A stretch of 64,000 nucleotides of DNA from Ophioceras dolichostomum (lineage: Eukaryota > Ascomycota > Sordariomycetes > Magnaporthales > Ophioceraceae). The position numbers were made by a program, and so were the translations under genes. Positions 11,158-21,924 of the stretch are shown one piece after another (position 1 is the stretch's first letter; every line of letters begins with the position of its first letter). The notes under the pieces were generated by a model. The model was not told the DNA's origin, made no database searches, and saw only the letters and a program-made list of their open reading frames with translations. Location of the stretch: assembly GCA_003049485.1 (NCBI GenBank), contig PYST01000164.1, positions 8,419-72,418 on the forward strand, read 5' to 3'.

Positions 11158-12488
11158 AGAGGTGCCGCATGATGGAAGCCTTTCTTTTCTGACATTGTCT
11201 CTTCGCATTTTTTTCACTTTTGCGCTGGGAGTGTTTGACTCAGTAGTCTGTATTTCCGCATATTGCATGTTGGACGGCGGCATGGCCAGGGACTCGCACC
11301 TAATTGTCTTCACTAGACCGGATAACTGCCGGTTTTTTTTACAATCCGATGTCTCGGTTTTCGACACCTGGTCGGGCGCAGGTGACTATACGCAAATCAC
11401 AACCAAAATCTAAAAAGGCATACACAGAGAGCACCTTAGGTATGTAGACTAGAATACGCGCAGGTCTAGAGTACAAAACAAAAGCATTCTCTTTCCAGCC
11501 CTTGCTGTCTCTTGCCTCCCTGTAATTCCTCCCATGAAGATTCCAGAAGAGCCTATTCCATATGCTAATCTAAGCCGCACAGGCCCCCCCCCCCCCCCCC
11601 CNNNNNNNNNNNNCCCCCCCCCTTCCCACACACACACACACACACTATCTCTCTCGTTCTAGCCAGGGCCTTACTGTTGCCTTCTACGAGAAGAACGAGG
11701 CGTTCGGTAGGCTGCCTGCCAGCAGGCTGATATTAACAGCTCGTTTGCTTCGAGTCTGATGGACAAGATCACATGGGTTGCCCATATAGAGCAGATGATT
11801 TTCTTTCCTTTTTCCGATTGTTTTTTGTCTTTTCTTGTGGCTACTAGCTATTTGCAATAACCGCCCTAAAAAGCACCGCCATAAAATGAAAACCTCCTTT
11901 TAATAACGCTCATCGTGAAGACAGGGGAAAAAAAAGAAACCGTAGTGAAAGGATACAGTGATCTCCATCCCGTTTTTCGTTGCAGTAAGAAAAGGAATCC
12001 AGAACACCGCGCGTACCGAATATGCAGGACTGACCACAAACCCTACCCCCTCTTCCCTCCTGGCAAGCAAGTTCTACCACCCACCACCCACTCTCCTCCC
12101 CGTCTTTGGTTTGCCTCATCTGTGTGCGGCTACGTATGTAGGTCTGTCCGTTAAGCGAAATATGAAGGAAGCCTAGTGCTCAAAAAAGAGTATGTGCTCC
12201 TAGCGAAGGAGATAAGAAAAAAAAAGCGCTATCAGCATATGTCATGAGAGAAGCTTCCCCCTCCCTCCTCAGATCACCCACGCGAGCGGGCGGCTTGTAG
12301 CTTGCTGTTGCTGTAAAGCAAAGAGGATCAGTAAGCCCAGCAGAAAAAAGAGATGAGAAGGCCGACTAGATAAAAATGAACAACCCCTCGTCTATCAGCA
12401 CGCGCCGAGTCAAAAAACCAACCCACTAGGGTTCCACCGAAGAGTAAAGCCACCGCACAGCAGCACACGTCCCCCTCTTGTCCTCCTT
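11158..12488. other. Convergent intergenic region with assembly gap
   Basis: This region lies between the 3' ends of dus3 (+) and the kelch-BTB gene (-). No gene is supported. It contains a poly-C run interrupted by 12 N, a CA dinucleotide repeat, and A/T-rich UTR-like sequence. Confidence 0.6.
11583..11645. repeat. Poly-C tract with 12-N gap, then (CA)n
   Basis: Cytosines run from 11585 to 11601, then N from 11602 to 11613, then cytosines to 11622, followed by CA repeats at 11627-11645. The N run marks an unresolved homopolymer, so the true length is unknown. It lies outside genes. Confidence 0.9.
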
Positions 12489-15116
12489 CTAGTTCATCTC
12501 CATCCCATCATCGTCATCCGCCTCCGACTCCAATATCTGCGACGGCTGGCTGCTCATGCTCTCCTTCCTTCTCGAGGCCGACGATCCCGACCCCCCTCCG
12601 CACGCCGAGCCGTTGAGCAGGTCCAGCTCCTCCCCGCCGATCACGCGCCCCTCCATGTCGATCTCCTGCGACAGTTCCACCAGGGCCTGGCGCGGCAGGC
12701 GCAGGAAGCCCGTGGTGCGCACGATGCGGCCCCAGTGCGTGAGGCAGAACTGCGCCGCGCGCTTGCGCAGCCAGTCCTCGTTGGCCAGGCCCGCGCGGTG
12801 CCAGATGATGCAGGCGTGGTCGACGTCCAGGTCGCTGTTCAGCCGGTTGACGCACAGCAGGCGCAGGTGCGGGATGCCGTAGATGTTGGACATGACCAGC
12901 AGGCCCGCGATGTCGGACAGGTCGGTGGCCACGTTGCTGTTGCTGCCGTTGCCGCTTTCTGGGCCGTCACCACCACCACCACCGGTGTCGTCCTCGGGGG
13001 AAGGGTCGATGCGGTCGGTGTAGAGGTAGTAGAGGAATGCCTTGACGACGCTGTAGGGCTCCGGGATGTGCATCTTGCGCGTGTGGAACTCGGCCATCTG
13101 CGACGCCCACAGCCGCCGGAAGTGCGCCCACCTGGCCTGCAGGATGAGCCGATGCACGTGGATCGGCGGTGAGGTGGGCGCGTCGGGCGAGAGCCACGGC
13201 GCCAAGTTGCCGTCTCCTCCATCGGCCACGAAGTCGCCTGGCCGCACAAGCGCCGATCCCACGATGTCGTCGTCGTCCCAATCTGCGCCAGAACCCGACA
13301 GCGCCGTGACCACGAAGTCGGTGCCGCTGCCCATCTCGGGTGGCACGTTGAACAAACGGGCGAGGTCGGCGCCAAGCCCGCGTGAAGGCTGCTCAGCGTT
13401 ACGGATGCGAGACGACGGCCGGCTCAAGCTCATCAGCTCCGCGCCGCCCCGGGGCTCCGGCGTCATGTTGTTGCCCAGGAAGCCGTATTTGCGTAGGTCG
13501 ATCTCCATGATGTCGCTCAGGTACTCCTCCAGCCCGTTAGTGCCCAGATCTATGGCGCCGACCTGATCAGTCGGGCACCCAAGAAGCCAAGCCTTGGTGC
13601 CGTCCTCGTTCAAGGTGCAGTAGTGCCACCTGAAACCCGACTTGAAGATCTCGCGACCCTCGGCCAGCTTCTGCCAACGCAGTGCGCTCAGGTCCAGGGC
13701 TGACAACGAACACTCCTTTGGTGTTATTGTCGCCGCGGGCGTCACGATGTCAAGAAGGGTGCCAGATGAGTATACATGGAAGTGGATTCCGGACCCCTGT
13801 GAGGGGACGTTGGGCCCGGACACGAATTTGAGTGACGAGATGCTGCCGGGCGCGGTCGGGGCATAAGACTTCAGTTGGAAGGACGGGGTGTTGACCTGGG
13901 CCGTTCGCGAGTTCGCCGCGTAGCCCGACGTGCCGATTACAGGGGACTGTGCCATCGAGGAATATGACGCGGGACGTGACGAGTGGCTGGCCCTGGCCAT
14001 CATCCCCCGGTCGAGTGTGCCGACTTGAGGAGGGCTTTCGAATTCCGGGCTTCCCTTGAGATCGAGCCACCACAGGTCACTAACCTTGTCCATGTCCTCG
14101 CTCAAGCCACCAAATACCCACACCCTGTCGCCCCTGTTGGAACCAAGAACAGAGAAGCAAGTCAGCACACGACATGACGAGATTTCCGACAGGATGTTGC
14201 AGTTCCCGGGTGCGAAGAATTCGCCTTACCATATGTGCGCGCTGTGGTCGAACCGGCCGACGAATCGCCACGCCCTTGACCACGTAAACGTTTTGAGGTC
14301 CAGGAAGCAGATGTCGTCCAGCACGTAGTTGTCGTGACCCGTAATACCGCCGACAATGAAGAGCTTGTCCTCGTGGAGAATAGCGGCGTGCCGGGCTCGG
14401 CCCTTGGGTATCGGCCCCGACACCTGGGGCTGGGTCCAGTAGGCCGTCTTCAGATCGAACACTATCAGATCCGAGAGATACGTCCGGTGCTCGTTCTCTC
14501 CTCCGAACACAAGAAGCTTGTCGCCCTTGTAAAGCGTGGCGGTGTGGCCTGTGCGTTTGCGGGTGATGTCCGGTGGTCAGTGATGTGGCAAGCGGCGGGA
14601 AGGAAGCAGCGAAAGACGCCGATCTGCGGGTGGAATGCCGACAGCAGCAAGCAGAGACAGGGGTGGAGGGTGACCCTTACCCATGCGGACACCAGGGATG
14701 TCACCATAGTTGTCCACCAACGACCACTGGAGGCTCATAAGATCCAGCCGGAGAACATGGTTGTAAACTTCGTCGGTGTACTGGTCGAAACCGCCGAACG
14801 CGTAGATCTGGTTGTTCCCGCAGTATGTCACCGAGGCGTTGACCAGGCAGGCTGGCCTTGTTCCGAGGGTGCGTGTGATTTTTGGGCGGTAGCCGTCGGT
14901 GCCGCCCCGGCTTTTGAGCGGGGAATTGCTCATCACAAATGTGTTGTTCGACGAGCCGGTAGACATGAAAGAAACCGTCGTCGTCGAGGTCGGCATCGGG
15001 GAGATCGCTGTCGACGAGGACGACTGACTGAAGGCCGCCGAAGGTTGTGGTTGAGGGGCGCCGCCGCCGAAGAGGGACTGGGCCGGGACCCCGGCAGGAG
15101 TGGCGGGCTGGGCCAT
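12489..15116 (-). CDS. Kelch and BTB domain protein, Ral2/LZTR1-like
   Basis: Three exons on the minus strand, 15116-14681, 14548-14230 and 14133-12489, encode 799 residues. Both introns open GTAAGG and close CAG, and the joined frame rebuilds complete kelch blades (GVRM-GHTATLYKG and AHIW-GDRVWVFGG), which supports them strongly. Residues 1-75 are Ser/Thr-rich. About five kelch repeats follow to roughly residue 300. After a variable linker, a BTB/POZ-type region spans about 555-700 (HVHRLILQARWAHFRRLW, then YSVVKAFLYYLYTDRI and a BACK-like helical part). The tail is Ser-rich and acidic. The architecture matches fission yeast Ral2 (needed for Ras1 activation) and human LZTR1 (a Cul3 adaptor for Ras-family GTPases). 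The role here is inferred from architecture only. It is divergent from cdc20. Confidence 0.85.
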
Positions 15117-16043
15117 GGGGGGGAAGGAGCGCGGTCCGGGACTGATTCACGTCGCCGGTTATATCCTCATTTCGATGCAGACGACGGCGGCGGATCTGGA
15201 CCGTTCGAAAATTTCGTGGTGATGCCGATAAACACAGCGAATCGAAAGGATATCGTGCCCTGATTTTGCTTCTCAAATCCGGCGTGAGAGAATTGCTCGG
15301 GGGAAGAATGAAGGGGTGGAGGGATGGGCAAAAAAGTCGGATGGACTTTTCAAATGGCCCATGGCGGCAAGGCTTCACCCAACCAGTGGCAGCCGCTCCC
15401 CCAATTGGGGGCCCCGACCAAAGTTGGCCACAAGCGACAGGGGCCGAGGGCGCACGGGCCACTCGCACTCAGGCCACATCATGTGGAGACTGGGAGACAA
15501 AGGGGGCGAGCGCCAAGAGAACTCCGAGAATTTGCGTTGTTGTGCCAACCATGGCCCGAGCTTGTGGAGTAAACAATCATGTTAAAAGTGCCTCCAGCAG
15601 GCAGCTTCCTCGTTCACGATCTCTCCTTCTTTTTTCCTTTCTCTCCCTATGAACCTCCTTCTCCTCCACTCCGCCCTCCCTCAGATCCTCTACCTCTCTC
15701 CTCCAACCGCTCCAAAACCTCAACCTAGCCTTGCGCAAAGCAACCATCAAGTCCACTAGATCATTCCGCTGTTCACAGCCGTCTAGTCGCCCCTCCGACT
15801 TAGAGCCGTTCTTCAGCGAAGGCCCTCTCGATCAAATCGAACACAACGACGACGACGATACTAACCAACAACAACACATCCAGGAACCATTAACTTGAGT
15901 CTCTTGGAGCTCGTTCGATTTATCAGAGCTCTCTTTTACTCTCAACCTCCCAACAACACCATCATCATCATCTCTTCTTACGAGACATTGATTTGTGCAT
16001 CGTTCAAAGAGATCTTCTTTTTTACACATCACAATCAATCACA
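15117..16043. other. Shared promoter region (kelch-BTB / cdc20)
   Basis: A 927-bp spacer lies between two divergent starts. The cdc20-proximal half is strongly pyrimidine-rich (15600-15900), as fungal leaders often are. It contains a forkhead consensus at 15569. No gene is supported. Confidence 0.6.
15569..15576 (+). promoter_or_regulatory. Possible forkhead site upstream of cdc20
   Basis: GTAAACAA matches the forkhead (Fkh/Sep1) consensus RTAAAYA and lies 475 bases before the cdc20 ATG. In budding yeast CDC20 belongs to the forkhead-controlled G2/M cluster. A single 7-mer match is weak, and no neighbouring MADS-box site is seen. Confidence 0.25.
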
Positions 16044-17834
16044 ATGGCCACTGCTTCTGTTTCGACCCCGATCAAGTCCCATGCTGGGCTGTTCTCCACC
16101 CGTACCGCTGGCGGTCGGATGCCCCTCACCCCGTCGCCACGCTCGCGCAACTCCGCTGCCAACTCTTCACCATTCACTCCTGAGCGCGCGGCTGGTGGCG
16201 ATGGGTACCGGGCTGCGGCCGGCAAGTCGACGTACGGTGGCAACCTGGCAGCCCACCTGGCTCGGTCAAGCTCCAAGCACCAGCGCGACTCGCCCAAGTC
16301 AAACATCGCCCGCGGCGTTTCCACGCCCCGCAAGGCGTTGGAGCTTGGCGTTTCCGACTTCACGCTGACTGGCACTGGCCCGCACAACAAGGAGCCCTCC
16401 AGCACCAAGGCGAAGAAGACTCTGCGGCCGAAGACGTCTAAGACGACGGTCAACTACGCCGCCGATCGGTTCATCCCGAACCGTGGCGCCAGCTCCGCCA
16501 TCGCCAACGTCGGCTCGGGCAAGCTCGACTTCCCTGAGAAGCGTCCCAAGAGCAGCGGCGAGGCCTCGACCGTCCTGTCCTCTGCTGCTGACGACGCCCT
16601 GTCCGCCCTGTCCGCCCTGAACATCAACGACGATGACGAGGCTGAGACGTACTCTCGCCCATCGCCCAACACTGCTGCCTACCAAGATTCCCTCGCCAAC
16701 GCGTGCGGCGTCAGCCTCAACACCCGCATTCTTCAGTTCAAGCCCGCTCCCCCGGAATCGTCCAAGCCCATCGACCTCCGCCAGCAGTACAACCGCCCGC
16801 TGAAGCCGGCCAACACCGCTTCGGCTCAGGCGCGGCGTCGGATCGCCACGGCGCCCGAGAGGGTGCTGGATGCGCCTGGCCTGATCGACGACTACTACCT
16901 GAACCTGCTCGACTGGAGCTCGGGCAACCAGGTGGCCATCGGCCTGGAGCGCAACGTGTACGTCTGGTCGGCGGACGAGGGCACGGTCAGCAGCCTGCTG
17001 GAGACCAGCCCCGACACGTACGTCAGCAGCGTCAAGTGGTCCGGGGACGGCGCATACGTCAGCGTCGGCCTCGGGACCGGCGAGGTGCAGATCTGGGATG
17101 TGGCCGAGGGCGCCAAGGTGCGCAGCATGCACGGCCACGACACCCGCGTCAGCGTCATGGGCTGGAACAAGCACCTGCTCTCCACCGGCGCGCGCAGCGG
17201 CCTTGTCTTCAACCACGACGTCCGCATCGCGGAGCACAAGGTCGCCGAGCTGGTCTCGCACACGTCCGAGGTCTGCGGCCTGGAGTGGCGGGCCGACGGC
17301 GCGCAGCTGGCCACGGGCGGCAACGACAACCTCGTCTCCATCTGGGACGCCCGCTCGCTGGCCGTGCCGAAGTTCACCAAGACCAACCACAAGGCCGCCG
17401 TCAAGGCCCTGGCCTGGTGCCCCTGGAACGCCAACCTGCTCGCCACCGGCGGCGGCTCGTACGACCGCCACATCCACTTCTGGAACTCGACCTCGGGCGC
17501 GCGCGTCAACAGCATCGACACGGGGTCGCAGGTCACCAGCCTGCGCTGGAGCCCGCACCACCGCGAGATCGTCAGCTCCAGCGGCTTCCCGGACAACTCG
17601 CTCAGCATCTGGTCCTACCCGACCCTGGTCCGCACCGTCGAGATCCCCGCCCACGAGAGCCGCGTGCTGCACAGCTGCCTGAGCCCGGACGGCCAGATGC
17701 TGGCCACCGCCGCCGCAGACGAGAGCCTCAAGTTCTGGAAGATCTTCGAGAAGAAGCCTGGCGGTAGCGGTGCCATCGGCGGTGCTGGCTCGTCTGGCAA
17801 GGCCGACATGGCCAAGGCGATGACCATTCGCTAA
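16044..17834 (+). CDS. cdc20: Cdc20/Slp1, WD40 activator of the anaphase-promoting complex
   Basis: Single exon of 596 residues. The start at 16044 has the context CACAATGGCC; an upstream in-frame ATG at 15993 gives a less likely extension. The order is a disordered N terminus with S/TP sites, the C-box DRFIPNR at 141-147 (contacts the APC/C), and a Mad2-interaction motif RILQFKP beginning at residue 228. A seven-blade WD40 propeller follows from about 290 to 585, and a C-terminal IR dipeptide (MTIR) docks on Cdc27/Apc3. The Mad2 motif, DDYYLNLLDWS and the HDVRIAEHKVAEL blade point to Cdc20 rather than Cdh1. RKAL (96-99) could be a D-box; no KEN box is seen. Cdc20 delivers securin and B-type cyclin for ubiquitination at anaphase and is the target of the spindle checkpoint. 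Confidence 0.93.
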   Translation: MATASVSTPIKSHAGLFSTRTAGGRMPLTPSPRSRNSAANSSPFTPERAAGGDGYRAAAGKSTYGGNLAAHLARSSSKHQRDSPKSNIARGVSTPRKALELGVSDFTLTGTGPHNKEPSSTKAKKTLRPKTSKTTVNYAADRFIPNRGASSAIANVGSGKLDFPEKRPKSSGEASTVLSSAADDALSALSALNINDDDEAETYSRPSPNTAAYQDSLANACGVSLNTRILQFKPAPPESSKPIDLRQQYNRPLKPANTASAQARRRIATAPERVLDAPGLIDDYYLNLLDWSSGNQVAIGLERNVYVWSADEGTVSSLLETSPDTYVSSVKWSGDGAYVSVGLGTGEVQIWDVAEGAKVRSMHGHDTRVSVMGWNKHLLSTGARSGLVFNHDVRIAEHKVAELVSHTSEVCGLEWRADGAQLATGGNDNLVSIWDARSLAVPKFTKTNHKAAVKALAWCPWNANLLATGGGSYDRHIHFWNSTSGARVNSIDTGSQVTSLRWSPHHREIVSSSGFPDNSLSIWSYPTLVRTVEIPAHESRVLHSCLSPDGQMLATAAADESLKFWKIFEKKPGGSGAIGGAGSSGKADMAKAMTIR

Positions 17835-19188
17835 GGGATGGATGTCTGCTCCGGATGCAAATAGTTCAACGCACGCAAAACCACAAATGATAGTAGGTAG
17901 GTATACATTTTTTGCGGTTTCTTGGGCTTCCGGTTCAGGGTGTCTGAAAGGTCAGGCCAGGTCAGGGGTCGGGTTCGTCCTTTGGTCCATTTTCATCAGC
18001 AAGCGCGGCGTTGGGGATGGAAACCGAAGCAAGCAAGCGGGTTGTTGGGTTTTGGTTTTAGTTGTGCTTGTGGTGCTCGCACACCGTGATGAAATTTGGG
18101 GTACGATTCTCACGCAGGGACGAAACGAAATTTGGCATGTTCACACGAGAAGATTATTTTCACGGGTCATCCCTCAGCTGTTCGATCCGTCGTTGGACGA
18201 CGACGGTCACAGTCAGTGTTTTGTGTATTTCTTGTTGTTTTGATTTTTTTTTTAATGAATGAGAGAAGGCAGGATGAATGGAATGTTGAACAGAAACTGA
18301 TCTGGTGTGCTCGACTCCTTTTTCTCAGGACTTCTTCATCTGTGCGTGTCAACAGGCGAGATGCCGCGAGTGGCACAGTCTTCGTTCCATCTTCTTTCGC
18401 CAAGATGGCTCCTTGATACCAGATTTGCCCGAAGCCAGCACAGTAGATAGAATTAACAGAAAAACAAATTGCTGCAATCCAATGCTGTTCTTTTTTGTGA
18501 CTGACATCAACCCTCTCAGATGTGTCTGCCTGGCAAGTCAGTCACAGAGCTGGAACCTCAGGTCGTTCCGCCAGACCCCACCGATAAGGAAAGTCTGCGG
18601 CGGCTGACATAAGCCGGTCCGCCTACTTCAGTGGTTCTGGGAGCAATAAAAGCAACTTGAGTCCTGCAACATCACACTCGTCGGAGGCATCGATGAGAGA
18701 AGGCACGACGAGAAGGCCACCGCGCAAGGCCAAACCTCCCAAAAAGAATCTAAATACGAACATTCAGGTACCGAGGAGTCATTGACATTACCTGGATTCT
18801 TCACACTTGAGGGAGGTGCGCGTAGGAGAGGGGTTTTGGTTGGGTTATTCGGGCTTCGGCAGTCACAGCGCGGATCTGGCACGTTCACCAACGAGCCTCC
18901 TCGCTCTTTCAATCGACCATCACCACCCACTTTCGCTTCGCATAAAAGGCGCCGAGATAAACCTGGACCGAACACAAATACTTTTCCAAGATCATCTTGC
19001 ACGCGAAACAGAAGTCGCCAGGCAGATTAATTTTCTTCTTCAGAGATTTGAAGGACGAAAAGCCTGGCTGTTGGGAAGCGCGACGCTCCGAGCTCGCCTT
19101 TGCCACTCGCCCGCCCCGCGCCCACCGATCCGATCAATCGCTGTCCCAGTCCTCGGCGATCGCGTCGCCGCCTATCGCCTGCATCAAG
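17835..19188. other. Intergenic cdc20 to toa1
   Basis: Both flanking genes are on the plus strand. The region should hold the cdc20 3' UTR and the toa1 promoter. A TATA-like CATAAAAG lies near 18942, about 250 bases before the toa1 ATG. No gene is supported. Confidence 0.55.
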
Positions 19189-21226
19189 ATGTCGAACGCA
19201 AACGTCGGCTCCATCTACGAGCAGATCATGAACGATGTGATAGACGCATCGAGGGTCGACTTCGAGGAGAGCGGGATCGACGACGGCGTCGCGCAGGAGC
19301 TGCGCAAGGTAAGCCGAACACTCTGTCTACACAACGTCTTTCTCCCATCAACGTCCATCCACCATCCGCGAAAGGCCCCAAAAAATATGCATTCCCATCA
19401 AGATCTGCACATGGAGAAAATGTCGAGCACAAAAAATAAAAAAGAATCAAATGGCGCGGGTTCGTAAACGCTCGTCAAAGTTGGCGTGCTAGATTGAGCG
19501 ACGACGACTCTGTTGAGCCTGGACGTTTTGTCGCTCTGGGCTGTGACTCCGTCAAGTGCGGTCTGCTCAGGGCGGGCGGCGGCCTCTTCTTACCCTTGGG
19601 AATGAGCAGAAAGAGGGGAGGGGTGGAGAGCGGGCTGTGTTGGGAGCGCGGGCGGCCACGGCTATTTGGGGCCTTTTTAACTGCAGCCCAGGCCTGCTGA
19701 TGGTGGCCCATCCGCCCACACGGCGTCTTCTCATTGGACCATCACATTCAGATCACGTGCCATCTCTATTCCTCAACACCATCATCAACACCACCCACCA
19801 TATTGCCAGGCGACCCCGTGATCGCCACTTGCCCACCCACGCTCTCTCTTCTTTCGCCTGACGCAGGCGTAGAGATGGCATAAATACTCCGAATCACTAC
19901 ATTCACTCTACCTTCTGTGAAGTAGGCATCTATTTGGCTGCCTCATGACCATTGCTAACCCAGACGGATGTGGATGGCTCGATATAGTTGTGGGAGCAGA
20001 AGCTTACAGCCCTGAAGGTGGCTAGCTTCCCATGGGATCCTAAGCCAGAGCCCGTGCCTACCCCGGCAGCAGTAGCTCCGGCGAACCCACCAACGTCTAC
20101 TGGCAACTACACTCAAGCGACTCTGAGCCCGCCAACGGGTGCGTCGGCGCTGCCCATGCCGATGCCTATGCCTGCCATGCCTGCCATGCCGACCATGAAC
20201 CAGGCCGGGGCTGCCACAAATGGCGCGCCCATCAAGTCTGAGCCTACCGCGAACGGCGAGCCTGCCATCAAGCAAGAGCCTGGCACGCACACCGCGCCCA
20301 TCCTACCTCCCTTCCCTTCTACTGGCGGCGGTGGCGGAACCGTGGCCCAGCAGCGCGCTGCCCAACAGCTTCAGAATCAGTTCGGGCAACGCGCGGCTGC
20401 TTCGATTCACGCCCTGCAAGGTGGTCCCCCCGCCGGCCAACCCCCGCGGACGACACCTATCCCGCTGCCGGCCAGCGCCGGACAGTACCGTCAGCAGCAG
20501 GCTGCCGTCAATGCGGCGCAGATGCAGCAGGCCCAACGCCTGCAGCAGCAGCAGCAACAGCAGCAACAGCAGGCAAACAACACCCTCGGCGCTGCGCAGG
20601 TGGACGGCCCCGGCGACGGCGCGTTCGAGGCCGTGATGATGCAGCGCGGCCCCGACGGCAGCACCACGGAGCTGGGCCGCGTAGAGATCGACCGCATGCT
20701 GCACGACCAGATCGCCGCTCGCGCCAGGCGCATGGAAGGCGGCGGCCTGATGGTCCCCCTCAAGAAGGCTAGCACGAAGCGCAGCCGTCACGCTGCTGCT
20801 GCTGCTGCTGCTTATTCTTCGGCAAGCACCGCTGCGGCCGTGACGGGCCCCTCGAACTCGGCGATCGCTGCGCAGGTCGACGGACCAGACGACGATATCA
20901 AGGACGAGGACCTTGATGATGCGATCAACTCCGACCTGGACGACTCCGACGAAGCCGACGAGGAGAGTGACGACGACGATGACACCATGTCCCAGCAGAT
21001 GCTCTGTCTGTATGACAAGGTCCAGCGCGTCAAGAACAAATGGTTGTGGTTTTCTTTGCAATCTAGCGCTCTTCTTTTCTTTTTTTTTCAGAGAAGGTGA
21101 AAGCTAACCTCGAACCCTCCCCCTTTTCCCCCCGGAAACAGGAAGTGCACCCTGAAGGACGGCATCCTCACCGTCAACGGCAAGGAGTACGTCTTCCACA
21201 AGGCCACCGGCGAATATGAGTGGTAA
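19189..21226 (+). CDS. toa1: TFIIA large subunit (Toa1)
   Basis: Three exons, 19189-19308, 19988-21042 and 21142-21226, give 419 residues. Exon 1 encodes the alpha-helical N terminus (VGSIYEQIMNDVIDASRVDFEESG), and the helix continues in exon 2 as LWEQKLTALKV. The middle is the usual non-conserved linker, with methionine/proline repeats, a ten-glutamine run (exon 2, around 20542-20572) and an alanine run. An acidic stretch (about 350-380) leads into the conserved C-terminal beta-barrel part ending VNGKEYVFHKATGEYEW. TFIIA binds TBP on promoter DNA and stabilises the pre-initiation complex. Two oddities: intron 1 is 679 bases, long for this genome, and the exon 2 donor is the unusual GTTGTG, with a second GT six bases downstream that would add two residues in frame. 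Confidence 0.93.
20542..20572 (+). repeat. CAG/CAA repeat (polyglutamine) in toa1
   Basis: Interrupted CAG/CAA codons encode about ten glutamines in the non-conserved linker of the TFIIA large subunit. Such tracts vary in length between strains. Confidence 0.9.
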
Positions 21227-21512
21227 AAGCTCAGATTCGAGGCGCAGACCGTGTGGGAAACAAACAAGATTGGGGGTTCGGCGAGGATCAAGTATCGGAC
21301 AAGGGCCGCCGTCGAGGAAGGTCACAGTGGTGGTGATGGTGATAAACGAGAACCCACCTACATCTTGCGGCCTATTCACTCAGTCGGTCGGTCGGTCGTT
21401 CGGTCACTAGGCAGTCCTCCTCCCTTGGTCAGACACCGGGAGGTGTAGATTTTGATTTAGTGCATATTGGCGGGCATACGACTTCTTTTATAAGCATTAT
21501 TTGATGAACTAA

Positions 21513-21541
21513 GGATGGATGATGGATGGATGGATGGATGG
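21513..21541. repeat. GGAT microsatellite
   Basis: Imperfect then perfect GGAT tetranucleotide repeats lie about 290 bases after the toa1 stop codon. Confidence 0.85.
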
Positions 21542-21881
21542 CAGCGGACTAGCGGATTGATTCCCCAAAAACGCACAGCACACACATACACAAGAAGAAA
21601 AAAATTCACAGAACACAAAAAAAGGAAATATCCACCAACCCTTTTCCTTTCTCTCTTGCTTGCTTTTTTCGTTGGGAAAACAAAACCAAACGGACGGTAT
21701 GGCGAGAAATATTCTGAGGAGATTGATTGATTGCCAGGCACGAGGAGGATGAGGACGGGTCGGAGAGCAACGGGTACCTACCTCGGTACCAAGGTATTTA
21801 TCTGAAGTTTGTTTGGGCGACAATGGTCGCCCATTCACTGGTCGTTGGGATGGTGGCGTTCTGGATTTCCTTTTTTTCAGT

Positions 21882-21884
<3 letters not shown>

Positions 21885-21918
<34 letters not shown>
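21885..21918. repeat. (TC)n microsatellite
   Basis: About seventeen uninterrupted TC units in the intergenic region after toa1. Confidence 0.95.

Positions 21919-21924
<6 letters not shown>

Noticed and set aside
16299..17672. 457-codon minus-strand ORF
   Set aside because: It is antisense to the cdc20 exon, with Gly/Ala/Val/Arg bias and no domain.
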